From positions 3,428,710-3,492,709 of the forward strand of contig NZ_CM000745.1 of NCBI RefSeq assembly GCF_000161455.1: a DNA stretch of 64,000 nucleotides, read 5' to 3'. Below the pieces are notes generated by a model, which was given only the letters and a program-made list of their open reading frames with translations, was not told the DNA's origin and made no database searches. Both the position numbers and the translations under genes were made by a program. Within the stretch, counting starts at the first letter, position 1; every line of letters begins with the position of its first letter. The stretch is from Bacillus pseudomycoides DSM 12442. GTDB taxonomy: Bacteria; Bacillota; Bacilli; Bacillales; Bacillaceae_G. Positions 33,177-41,221 of the stretch are shown here, piece after piece.

Positions 33177-34564
33177 TATTCTCCCTCCGTAACATCTGCA
33201 ATTGCTTGATATAAAATGTGCAGCATTTCATCAATCTCATCTACTTGAGATGCTAACGGTGGCATAAATACAATGGTATTACCAAGCGGACGTAAAATCA
33301 TTCCTAGTTCTCTTGATCGCTTACACACTTCCACGCCTACTCGCTCCGTCCATTCAAACGGCTCTTTCGTTTCTTTATTTTTCACAAGTTCAATTCCTAC
33401 CATCAATCCACACTGACGAATATCTCCAACATGTTTGTATTCATAAAGTGCTTCCAATTGTTTCCCTACATATTCTGCTTTGTATGCAACATCTTTTACT
33501 AGATTTGTTTTTTCATAAAGTTCTAAATTAGCAATTGCAACTGCGCAACCTAATGGATTGCCGGTATAACTATGACCATGGAAAAATGTTTTCTGCTCTT
33601 CATAGCTACCTAAAAAAGCATCATAAATTTCATCTGTTGTCACAGTAATAGCTACCGGTAAATACCCACCGGTTAAGCCTTTTCCAGCTGTTAAAATATC
33701 CGGTGTAACATTTTCATGTTCACAAGCAAACATTTTTCCAGTACGACCAAATCCCGTTGCCACCTCATCTGTAATAAATAAAACATTATATGTTGTACAA
33801 AGATCTCGAAGACCTTTTAAATATCCTTTCGGCATTGTAATCATACCGCCTGCACCTTGCATTAACGGCTCTACAATAATAGCTGCAATCTCATCATGTT
33901 TTTCTTTTAATAACTTTTCCATTTCTTCCAAATGTTTTTGAACAATTTGTTCTTTGTCATCCCCATAAGGAGAACGATATGTATATGGATATGGCATTTT
34001 TATTGCTTCAAATAAGAGCGAACTGTACACTTGGTGAAACAAGTCAATCGCTCCTACTGAAACAGCTCCAATTGTATCTCCATGATATGCTTCTTTTAAT
34101 GTAATAAACTTTTGTTTTTTAGGTTTTCCTTTATGCTGCCAATATTGAAAAGCCATCTTAATTGCAATTTCAACAGCTGTAGAACCAGAATCTGAATAGA
34201 ATACTTTTTTCAAACCTTCCGGAACAACTTCAATGATCTTTTCTGCAAGTAAAATCGATGGCACATTTGCAAGTCCTAGCATAGTCGAATGCGCGACTTT
34301 ATTTAATTGTTCACGAATTGCATTATCTAATTCAGGAACATGATGTCCATGAACATTAAGCCAAATGGATGAAACGCCATCCCAATAACCATTTCCATTT
34401 ACGTCATATAATTTACGGCCTTCTCCTCGCTCAATAATAACTGGATCTTCCGCTAAATAGTCCTTCATTTGCGTAAATGGATGCCATACGTATGCTTTAT
34501 TTTTCTCAGCCAACTCTTCATATGTATAGGTTGTTCTTTTACTTGTATTGCTACTAACAGTCAC
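33176..34564 (-). CDS. bioA: Adenosylmethionine-8-amino-7-oxononanoate aminotransferase
   Basis: BioA (462 residues from the chosen start) transfers an amino group from SAM to 8-amino-7-oxononanoate. It is a class III PLP aminotransferase with YVWHPFTQMKDY, VFYSDSGSTAVEIAIKMAFQ, ITDEVATGFGRTGK and the PLP lysine in DILTAGKGLTGGYLPV. First gene of the operon. I prefer the GTG at 34562-34564, which has AGGGGTGA upstream; the frame continues to another GTG at 34573 that overlaps that site. Repressed by BirA, as the operator just upstream shows. Confidence 0.93.
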   Translation of the reverse strand: MTVSSNTSKRTTYTYEELAEKNKAYVWHPFTQMKDYLAEDPVIIERGEGRKLYDVNGNGYWDGVSSIWLNVHGHHVPELDNAIREQLNKVAHSTMLGLANVPSILLAEKIIEVVPEGLKKVFYSDSGSTAVEIAIKMAFQYWQHKGKPKKQKFITLKEAYHGDTIGAVSVGAIDLFHQVYSSLLFEAIKMPYPYTYRSPYGDDKEQIVQKHLEEMEKLLKEKHDEIAAIIVEPLMQGAGGMITMPKGYLKGLRDLCTTYNVLFITDEVATGFGRTGKMFACEHENVTPDILTAGKGLTGGYLPVAITVTTDEIYDAFLGSYEEQKTFFHGHSYTGNPLGCAVAIANLELYEKTNLVKDVAYKAEYVGKQLEALYEYKHVGDIRQCGLMVGIELVKNKETKEPFEWTERVGVEVCKRSRELGMILRPLGNTIVFMPPLASQVDEIDEMLHILYQAIADVTEGE

Positions 34565-34577
34565 AATTGTCACCCCT

Positions 34578-34610
34578 AATGTTAACTTTTATATAAATAT
34601 AGTTAACATT
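34578..34610. promoter_or_regulatory. BirA operator of the biotin operon
   Basis: AATGTTAAC and GTTAACATT form perfect 9-base arms separated by 15 bases, as in Bacillus BirA operators (WTGTTAAC-N14/15-GTTAACAW). TTGACA (34624-34629, minus strand) next to it may be the -35 box. Biotinoyl-BirA would bind here when biotin is plentiful. Confidence 0.9.
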
Positions 34611-34660
34611 AAAATTAAAATACTGTCAATTATTTTAAAAGGTAAATGTTCTTAAAAAAG

Positions 34661-34693
34661 AACGACTTATCATAAGATAAGTCGTTTTATTTT
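34661..34693 (-). terminator. Terminator of the small secreted protein gene
   Basis: AACGACTTATC, loop ATAA, GATAAGTCGTT then a T-rich run on the minus strand. Confidence 0.8.
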
Positions 34694-35043
34694 CCATGCT
34701 GAATCTTTCCGATTTCCAAAATAATCTCTTCGTCTTTTTTCCCTTCAGTATCAATTCCAAGTTGTTTTGCATGTTCTATAAGCAGCTCATGACGCTTTTC
34801 AAACCTTGCTGTATTTAACTCTTTTTGAATTTCTTTTTCTGTTTTTCCTTCAAGAGGAACACCTAATTTAGCAGCTGTTTTCTCTCTATTCTTTTCTTCT
34901 TTGACTTTCTCTAATTCCTTTGTTTCTACTTTTTGCTCAACCTTTAATTTCGGTTGATCTGGTGATGCCGCAAATACTGTATAAATTCCAGCACCTCCAC
35001 CAAGAACAAGTAAGGTTGTCAAAAGAAATAATTTTTTCTTCAT
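34687..35043 (-). CDS. Small secreted protein related to 27545-27865
   Basis: I cannot name a family. The 118-residue product has a signal peptide (residues 1-26, ending VFAASP). A Lys/Glu-rich body follows, with two units AAKLGVPLEGKTEKEIQKEL and AKQLGIDTEGKKDEEIILEI. These match the two units of the protein at 27545 by the pattern A-x-x-L-G-[IV]-x-x-EGK-x-x-x-E-[IL]. It is divergent from the T-box leader. The start follows AAAGGAGGGGAG. Function unknown. Confidence 0.6.
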   Translation of the reverse strand: MKKKLFLLTTLLVLGGGAGIYTVFAASPDQPKLKVEQKVETKELEKVKEEKNREKTAAKLGVPLEGKTEKEIQKELNTARFEKRHELLIEHAKQLGIDTEGKKDEEIILEIGKIQHGK

Positions 35044-35140
35044 TCACTCCCCTCCTTTCTATTTTCATTATAACGCACAAATAAGAACTAAAAAAAACAT
35101 TCTCTCGTTATTTTCTTAAAAAAAATAATAAGTATATATG

Positions 35141-35168
35141 TTGACATATGTGATAGATATGTGATAAA
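35141..35168 (+). promoter_or_regulatory. Promoter of the T-box leader
   Basis: TTGACA (35141-35146) and GATAAA (35163-35168) are spaced by 16 bases, just ahead of Stem I. Confidence 0.6.
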
Positions 35169-35189
35169 AATTTAACTAACATCATATGA

Positions 35190-35430
35190 ATCGGCGATGA
35201 TAGGATTTAGTAGTATTTCGTTTTCTGATTTCAGAGAGCTGGTGGTCGGTGCGAACCAGTACAGAGCGAATTATGAATTACCCCCTGGAGCTTCTTTTAC
35301 GAAACGTTTGGAGTAGTGAAAGACGGTTATGGACCGTTATTTCTACAGAGTGGTGAAATGAAACTGTTTCACAATTTAGGGTGGTACCGCGATTTTTTTC
35401 GTCCCTGCATATACTGCAGGGGCGTTTTTT
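35190..35430 (+). promoter_or_regulatory. T-box riboswitch leader with first terminator
   Basis: A tRNA-sensing leader. Stem I shows the AGTA/GAA loop-E pair flanking the specifier loop and the terminal AGAGAGCTGGTGGTCGGTGCGAACCAG. The T box AGGGTGGTACCGCG is at 35378-35391. A terminator (CCCTGCATATACTGCAGGG plus T run) ends near 35430. The specifier after GAA most likely reads U-UAC (Tyr); UUA (Leu) is the alternative. Controls the NhaC gene downstream. Confidence 0.92.
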
Positions 35431-35445
35431 ATTTTCTGTTGGTGC

Positions 35446-35547
35446 ATATTATACGACCCTTTATTTTGTGCTACGTTCATTTCACAAGCTAGGGTGGTAC
35501 CGCGATTCTTTTCGTCCCTGCATATTTATATGCAGGGACGTTTTTTT
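35446..35547 (+). promoter_or_regulatory. Second T-box antiterminator/terminator module
   Basis: A second, nearly identical T box (AGGGTGGTACCGCG, 35491-35504) with TTTCACAA before it and CGTCCCTGCATAT/ATATGCAGGGACG plus seven T after it. There is no second Stem I, so it appears to be a duplication of the decision module only. Confidence 0.88.
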
Positions 35548-35666
35548 ATGATGCTAAACAATTACCGGTAATTTGTCGCAAAATTCTAAATTTTAGAAGG
35601 AAATATACAATATTGGCGAATTTTATATAAAAAAGAACTATTTTAGATTATTAGGAGGGGCAAACA

Positions 35667-37040
35667 ATGGTTTCAAAAATTGAATCTATTCTTTTAACAT
35701 TTTTCATCTTTTTCTGTATTGGCTTTAGCGTTATTCAATTAGGAACATCACCACACATCCCAATTTTATTTGGCATTATTGTATTATTAGCATTTGGATT
35801 TATTAAAAAAATCCCTTGGTCTACTATGGAAAAAGGAATGATAAGTAGTATTTCAGCTGGTATTCCATCCATTTTCATCTTCTTACTTGTCGGTGTATTA
35901 ATTAGCGTTTGGATCGCTGCTGGGACAATTCCAACATTAATGGTATACGGATTCGGGCTTGTAGCACCAAAGATTTTCATCCCGACAGTCTTTGTTGTTT
36001 GTGCAATTGTCGGAACAAGTATCGGCAGCGCCTTTACAACAGCAGCGACAGTAGGACTTGCTTTTATGGGAATGGGTACTGCTCTTGGATACGATCCAGC
36101 ACTTATTGCTGGTGCAATTGTTTCTGGAGCTTTCTTCGGGGATAAGATGTCTCCTTTATCGGATACAACAAACTTAGCTCCTGCTGTAACAGGAGTGGAT
36201 CTATTTGAACATATTCGTAACATGCTTTGGACAACAATTCCTGCTTTCATTATTGCCTTTATCGCTTTCTTCATTTTAGGAAGTGGTTCTTCAGGAAATG
36301 TTGATTTCTCTACTTTTACAAATGCGTTAGAAAAGAATACAATCATTTCAATTGTCACACTTATTCCGATTCTATTACTATTCGTATGCGCATTTAAAAA
36401 AGTACCGGCTGTTCCAACTTTACTTGCTGGCATTGTAGCTGGTATTATCATTCTCTTTATTTTCAAGCCGGGTACATCACTTGCTGATTTGATGAAAATT
36501 ATGCAAGATGGCTATGTTGCTAAGACAGGCATAAAAGATATTGATAGTTTATTATCACGCGGTGGATTACAAAGTATGCTTATGTCAATTGCACTTATTT
36601 TCCTTGCTCTTTCTATGGGTGGGTTACTACAAGGAATTGGCATTATTACTCAGCTTATGAACATTATTTCTAATTTCGTTAAGACAAGCACTCGTTTAAT
36701 TATTTCTACCGCTTCAACAGCAATTGGAGTTAACTTCTTGCTTGGTGAGCAATACTTATCTATCGTTTTAACAGGACAAGCATTTGCTAACAAATACGAT
36801 GAAGTCGGTTTAGAACGCCGTAATTTATCACGCGTACTAGAAGATGCAGGCACAGTTGTTAATCCTCTTGTACCATGGGGCGTAAGCGGCGTCTTCTTAG
36901 CAAACGTACTAAGCGTTCCAACAATTGATTATGTTCCATACTCAATCTTCTGCTTAGCTTGCCCAATCGTTACAATTATCGTTGGATTCACAGGATTCGG
37001 GCTTTCATGGAAAAAAGAAAAAACTGTTTCAGTTTCTTAA
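35667..37040 (+). CDS. nhaC: NhaC-family Na+/H+ antiporter, T-box controlled
   Basis: A 457-residue membrane protein with about 11-12 hydrophobic segments of the NhaC family. Conserved parts are GTSIGSAFTTAATVGLAFMGMG, GAFFGDKMSPLSDTTNLAPAV and LVPWGVSGVFLA. NhaC members exchange Na+ (or malate/lactate in MleN) for H+, but members behind amino-acid T-boxes are thought to move that amino acid. Given the probable Tyr specifier, tyrosine uptake is a reasonable inference, not proven. The ATG follows AGGAGGGG. Downstream is a terminator shared with the convergent nucleotidase. Confidence 0.85.
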   Translation: MVSKIESILLTFFIFFCIGFSVIQLGTSPHIPILFGIIVLLAFGFIKKIPWSTMEKGMISSISAGIPSIFIFLLVGVLISVWIAAGTIPTLMVYGFGLVAPKIFIPTVFVVCAIVGTSIGSAFTTAATVGLAFMGMGTALGYDPALIAGAIVSGAFFGDKMSPLSDTTNLAPAVTGVDLFEHIRNMLWTTIPAFIIAFIAFFILGSGSSGNVDFSTFTNALEKNTIISIVTLIPILLLFVCAFKKVPAVPTLLAGIVAGIIILFIFKPGTSLADLMKIMQDGYVAKTGIKDIDSLLSRGGLQSMLMSIALIFLALSMGGLLQGIGIITQLMNIISNFVKTSTRLIISTASTAIGVNFLLGEQYLSIVLTGQAFANKYDEVGLERRNLSRVLEDAGTVVNPLVPWGVSGVFLANVLSVPTIDYVPYSIFCLACPIVTIIVGFTGFGLSWKKEKTVSVS

Positions 37041-37053
37041 ATGAAATATAAAG

Positions 37054-37090
37054 AAAAAGGGATTACCGACAGTGGTAATCCCTTTTTTCT
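37054..37090. terminator. Bidirectional terminator
   Basis: AAAGGGATTACC, loop, GGTAATCCCTTT and T run, between the NhaC gene and the convergent nucleotidase. Confidence 0.85.
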
Positions 37091-37114
37091 TTATTCCTCT
37101 ATTTGCGAACGTTA

Positions 37115-39445
37115 TTATCTATTTGCTTTTTTTCGTCTAAATAACATAAACACGCCTGCTCCAACAAACGCAAGTCCCGCTCCAATTGTAGAGAAGACAC
37201 TCGCTCCCGTTTTTGGTAAATCACGCTCTACTTCGTTTGTTTCTTTATCTTCACTTACATTTGTATGTTCTTTCGTATCTTTATTTCCATTGTCAGGATT
37301 TGTTTGGGGATCTCCATTGTTTTCTCCGCCTGGTGTTGTTGGGTTACCACCGTTGTTTTCCCCGCCTGGTGTTGTTGGATTACCACCGTTGTTCTCCTCA
37401 CCTGGTGTTGGCGGTGTTGTTGGCTTATCTCCATCATTTCCTTCACCTGGTGTTGGCGGTGTTGGCGGTGTCGGCTTATCTCCATCGTTCTTTTTCGTTA
37501 AATCAATTGCATATTTCGCAAACTCATTTTCAGATGGACCAACATAAGAGATTTTCCCATCCTTTGTAATGTACTTCTGCGCATTTGGTGAAGAGTCAAA
37601 TGTAGTATTTAATTTTTCAGCAGCAATTGGTTTAAACGCCCAGTTTTGATCTGCTGCTGGATTAATAACAGGTGTTTCTTTCATATATTTCGTAATGATT
37701 TGACGCGTTTCATCTTGAGATTGATATACAACTTCACCTTTACTTACACCAGGGAATGTTTGACTGCTGCCACGATAGTTATTTGTAGCAACAATAAATT
37801 CTTGATCATCAGCGATTGGTTTTCCAGCATATGTTATATTCACAATACGATTTGCATTTTGGTTTACTACTTTTCCATCTTTATCATACTTTGCTGGTTG
37901 TGTCACATCAATTTCGTATTTTACGCCATCTAAAATATCAAAGTTATATGTAGGATAGTTTACATTTACTAATGACTGTTCCTCCGCTTTATTTGGATCA
38001 ATTTGATTGAACTGACCTGCAGACATTTCAAGCCATTCTTTTACTTGCGCACCATTTACTTTTACAGCATACAGTGTATTTGGATATACATATAAATCAG
38101 CAACGTTTTTAATCGCTAAAGTTCCTGCTGGAATATCAGTATAATAAGTTGCACCATTTCGGCCGCCTGCTTTAAAAGGTGCACCTGCTGATAAAACTGG
38201 GATTCCTTTATATTGACTGTATTGTCCATTTTCTGCAAATAGCTTTTCTACATACCATTTTTGGGCATTCGTAACAAGCTGTACAGATGGATCATCTTGT
38301 ACAAGTGAAAAATAACTATTAATTGGTGCTGTTGTTTTACCGACAGGTGTATTTACATATTTAATTGTCGCTTCATGATCATCTTTAATTTCATCAACTA
38401 ATTTCTTATCAGATTCTACTAATGCATTTCCTTTACTATCAGAAATCGGACGAACACTTGGAACTGATTTATCTTTTTGTACTTCCCACTTGCCGTTTAC
38501 CTTTTTCAGCTCCATATCAATGATACCTAAATTACTTCCAAAAACACCTGGCATCACAACTGGAACACCGTTAAACTTGTCCGTTATTACCGTATGAGAA
38601 TGTCCCATTAACACTGCATCAACACCAGGAACTTCTGTTGCTAAATAATAGGATGCATTCTCATTCTTCATACCAGGTTTATAATCACTTTTATCGACAC
38701 CAGAGTGAGCTAATGCAACAATGATATCTGCACCTTCTGCTTGCATTTTTTTAACCATTTTCTTTGCAGTTTCTACAATGTCTTTTGCTTTTACTTTTCC
38801 TTCTAAATTCGCTTTATCCCATCCCATAACTTGCGGGGGTACAAAGCCCATTACACCTATTTTTACTGTTTGTATTTTACCGTTTTCATCTGTTACTTCT
38901 TTTTCAAAAACATGATACGGTTTAAAGTAGTTTTCATCATTCTCTTCATTATTATCGCCATCGTCTTTGTATACATTTGAATTAATTACTGGGAACTGTG
39001 TTTTACTAATCGCCTTCTTTAAATAGTCCAAACCGTAGTTAAATTCATGGTTTCCAAGAGAAATGACGTCATACTTCATTAAATTCATTACACGATATAA
39101 AGGGTGAACATAGTTTCCATCCAAACCTTTTTGCGCCACATAATCCCCAAGCGGCGTCCCTTGTAGAGCATCCCCATCATCAAATAGTACAGAGTTTTTC
39201 GCTTTTGCACGTTCCTCATTTACAAGAGTTGCTGTCTGAACTAAACCAACTTTATTATCTGTTTTCGTTTGATAATAGTCGTAGTTCATTAAGTTAACAT
39301 GAATATCCGAAGTTTCCAATATTCGTAAATTAACTGTACTTTCTCCTGCTTGTTCCTCTGCATGAGCAATAGTTGGCATTACTTGAGGTGCGATAACACC
39401 TAATGCAAGCGTCGCTCCTGCTAGCGCTTTCTTTGATTTCTTCAC
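37115..39445 (-). CDS. Cell-wall-anchored 2',3'-cyclic phosphodiesterase / 3'-nucleotidase
   Basis: A 776-residue surface enzyme. Residues 1-29 form a signal peptide. The calcineurin-like domain has ETSDIHVNLMNYDYY, DDGDALQGTPLGD, SLGNHEFNYGLDYL, VALAHSGVD and MGHSHTVI (metal ligands). The 5'-nucleotidase C-terminal domain spans about residues 350-640 (VLSAGAPFKAGGRNG; FIVATNNYRGS). A Pro/Gly/Asn repeat spacer follows, then the sorting signal LPKTGAS, a hydrophobic helix and RRKKANR. It should be attached to peptidoglycan by sortase and scavenge phosphate and nucleosides from outside. Related to YfkN/CpdB; paralogue at 13816. Confidence 0.92.
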   Translation of the reverse strand: MKKSKKALAGATLALGVIAPQVMPTIAHAEEQAGESTVNLRILETSDIHVNLMNYDYYQTKTDNKVGLVQTATLVNEERAKAKNSVLFDDGDALQGTPLGDYVAQKGLDGNYVHPLYRVMNLMKYDVISLGNHEFNYGLDYLKKAISKTQFPVINSNVYKDDGDNNEENDENYFKPYHVFEKEVTDENGKIQTVKIGVMGFVPPQVMGWDKANLEGKVKAKDIVETAKKMVKKMQAEGADIIVALAHSGVDKSDYKPGMKNENASYYLATEVPGVDAVLMGHSHTVITDKFNGVPVVMPGVFGSNLGIIDMELKKVNGKWEVQKDKSVPSVRPISDSKGNALVESDKKLVDEIKDDHEATIKYVNTPVGKTTAPINSYFSLVQDDPSVQLVTNAQKWYVEKLFAENGQYSQYKGIPVLSAGAPFKAGGRNGATYYTDIPAGTLAIKNVADLYVYPNTLYAVKVNGAQVKEWLEMSAGQFNQIDPNKAEEQSLVNVNYPTYNFDILDGVKYEIDVTQPAKYDKDGKVVNQNANRIVNITYAGKPIADDQEFIVATNNYRGSSQTFPGVSKGEVVYQSQDETRQIITKYMKETPVINPAADQNWAFKPIAAEKLNTTFDSSPNAQKYITKDGKISYVGPSENEFAKYAIDLTKKNDGDKPTPPTPPTPGEGNDGDKPTTPPTPGEENNGGNPTTPGGENNGGNPTTPGGENNGDPQTNPDNGNKDTKEHTNVSEDKETNEVERDLPKTGASVFSTIGAGLAFVGAGVFMLFRRKKANR
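37315..37490. repeat. Imperfect tandem repeat encoding the wall-spanning Pro/Gly/Asn spacer
   Basis: Units of about 36 bases (around CCGCCTGGTGTTGTTGG-x-TTACCACCGTTGTTTTC) repeat inside the nucleotidase gene, encoding variants of GGENNGGNPTTP and related PPTPGE units. Likely variable in copy number between strains. Confidence 0.7.
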
Positions 39446-39576
39446 AAAAAATCCCCCTTATTAAATTGTCCCTTTAAAAACAAATAAAATGAACTTTTCA
39501 TCAAACTCTAATAAAGTATTCTCTACCTTCATTCTCTTATTTCCTCATATTAGAATATTAGAGTGACGCCTATTCA

Positions 39577-39737
39577 CTTATCCCGCTATTTGCGGACAGT
39601 AAGATCCTCACCTCAAAATTTAGCAGAAGCAAAAAAGTTAGATGGGGGATCAACTGCCCGTAAAAGCCCGATTGGTTCAACTAACCATCAGGTGAAGGGA
39701 TGAAGAAAATCCCCCACTGATGGAAGTTTCACCTTAT
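39577..39737 (-). repeat. bcr1-like repeat, copy 1
   Basis: A copy in opposite orientation to the other three, with CCCGCTATTTGCGGACAG at one end and GAAGTTTCAC at the other. It is flanked on both sides by CTTAT. Length about 160, matching the bcr1 element of the B. cereus group. Confidence 0.8.
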
Positions 39738-39800
39738 CTGACATTATCATATCGAACATACTTTCATATCGTCAATAATTTTTGACATACTTCTACAAAT

Positions 39801-39832
39801 TTTATGTAAATTTATTGTAAACTTTACATAAA
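39801..39832. promoter_or_regulatory. Palindromic operator candidate upstream of the GDSL hydrolase
   Basis: TTTATGTAAA and TTTACATAAA are perfect 10-base arms with 12 bases between. Inside, TGTAAA-C-TTTACA (39816-39828) is a second perfect palindrome sharing the right arm. A TATAAT follows at 39835-39840, so a bound protein would cover the promoter. Regulator unknown. Confidence 0.5.
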
Positions 39833-39904
39833 GATATAATATAACCTTCCATTACTTATACAGCTAAATATGATACAATAACCAATTACAAGGAGGATAA
39901 TTTT

Positions 39905-40675
39905 ATGAAAAAAGTCATCTTAATTATTGTTTGTCTCCTCCTTCTAATCATTTCTTATTCGCATTTTGAAAAGAACGATGAGACAACAAAACAAAAAGAA
40001 AAATCAGCATCATCTACTCCTCATTGGATTGATAAACAAACAAATGACTCTTTTTATCATCTTGTGTTAGGAGATTCGCTTGCAAAGGGATATGGCTCGA
40101 CACAAGGAGGGTTTTCCGAATTAGCTTCCAAGCAAATAGAGGAACAAATTCACAAACCGATTAGAGTAGAAAACCTTGGAGTGAACGGACTTACAACAGA
40201 TCGTCTCGTTCAAAAAATTCAGGCAGAAGAAGTGCAGCAAAAAATTAAAGAAGCAAATATAATTACCATTAATATTGGAGGAAATAATTTATTCCGTTTA
40301 AATCGTGATGTAGGTGTTATAGATGGTATTAAAATGTTAAATAAAGAAAAAACTCATTTTGAAGAAGACGTAAAAAACATTGTAAAGACAGTTCGAACTC
40401 TCAACCCAAATGCTTTACTCATTCTATCTGAGCTCTATAACCCTCTACAACTCGATGATTCAATTGCTTCTTATGCAGATATGTTTTTAGATGGCTGGAA
40501 TGATGCGGTTTACTCAATTTCAAAAGCGAATCAACCGTCCATTGTTTTACCAATTCGAAAATTAATACCAAATGATAAAAAAGAATTACTGTACGATCAA
40601 GTACATCCAAATGATAAAGGTTATGAAATTATTGCCAACGCGTTTACTAAACAAGTTCTATCCTACAAATATTAA
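39905..40675 (+). CDS. SGNH/GDSL-family hydrolase, membrane-anchored or secreted
   Basis: A 256-residue protein with an N-terminal hydrophobic segment (residues 4-20) that could be a signal anchor. The SGNH domain shows block I LVLGDSLAKGYG (Ser nucleophile), block II VNGLTTDRL, block III INIGGNNL and block V DQVHPNDKGYEIIA (Asp/His). Such enzymes hydrolyse esters of lipids or sugars. Substrate unknown. It resembles YpmR-type Bacillus proteins. The ATG follows AAGGAGGA. Confidence 0.85.
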   Translation: MKKVILIIVCLLLLIISYSHFEKNDETTKQKEKSASSTPHWIDKQTNDSFYHLVLGDSLAKGYGSTQGGFSELASKQIEEQIHKPIRVENLGVNGLTTDRLVQKIQAEEVQQKIKEANIITINIGGNNLFRLNRDVGVIDGIKMLNKEKTHFEEDVKNIVKTVRTLNPNALLILSELYNPLQLDDSIASYADMFLDGWNDAVYSISKANQPSIVLPIRKLIPNDKKELLYDQVHPNDKGYEIIANAFTKQVLSYKY

Positions 40676-40747
40676 AACAAAAACGAACAATTCTATTTTT
40701 ATACGGTACCTTTTTTTGTTACAATGATAATGGAAGGGGGCCTTTAT

Positions 40748-41194
40748 ATGGAATCACGCGAATGGGAACGTATTGTTGATCATCTTCTTTCGTTAGTGCC
40801 TCTTTTTTATCGCAAATTTATGCTTCCTGGAGAGTTTTCTTCACAAAGGCACATGCCACCGTCACATACACAGGTGTTACTGCTATTGCATGAACGTGGC
40901 ACATTAGCAGTGTCAGAAATCGGAAGGCGATTAGCGATTTCAAGGCCCAACATGACACCTCTATTAAATAAATTGATTCAAGAAGAACTTATAGAGCGTC
41001 ATTACAGCGAAAAAGATCGACGAGTCATTTTAATTTCTCTAACACTAGAAGGGAAATCGTCAGTAAGTCAATATCAACAATTCATTTTAGACAAACTAAA
41101 AGAAAACTTTCAAACATTATCGGAAAGCGATCGTGAACAACTCATTCACTCGCTTCAAACAATTCAAAATTTAATTTTGAAAACAAACGTATAA
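40748..41194 (+). CDS. MarR family transcriptional regulator
   Basis: A 148-residue MarR-type winged-helix protein. The helix-turn-helix is LAVSEIGRRLAISRPNMTPLLNKLIQEELIERHYSEKDRRV (quoted in pieces: LAVSEIGRRLAISRPN and the wing EKDRRVILISLT). Helical ends mediate dimerisation. Ligand and targets unknown; the GDSL gene upstream on the same strand could be one. The ATG of MESREWER follows GGAAGGGGG. A terminator ends the unit. Confidence 0.88.
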   Translation: MESREWERIVDHLLSLVPLFYRKFMLPGEFSSQRHMPPSHTQVLLLLHERGTLAVSEIGRRLAISRPNMTPLLNKLIQEELIERHYSEKDRRVILISLTLEGKSSVSQYQQFILDKLKENFQTLSESDREQLIHSLQTIQNLILKTNV

Positions 41195-41221
41195 AGCTGC
41201 TTCCAAAGGAAGCAGCTTTAT
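41193..41221. terminator. Bidirectional terminator
   Basis: AAAGCTGCTTCC, loop AAA, GGAAGCAGCTTT. Shared by marR and the convergent microprotein gene. Confidence 0.85.

Noticed and set aside
37315..37490. CRISPR-like direct repeats.
   Set aside because: Units are contiguous, in frame and coding, with no unique spacers and no cas genes.
37255..37569. Several long open frames on both strands over the repeat region.
   Set aside because: They are shadows of the Pro/Gly/Asn-coding repeat of the anchored nucleotidase; low-complexity sequence stays open in many frames.
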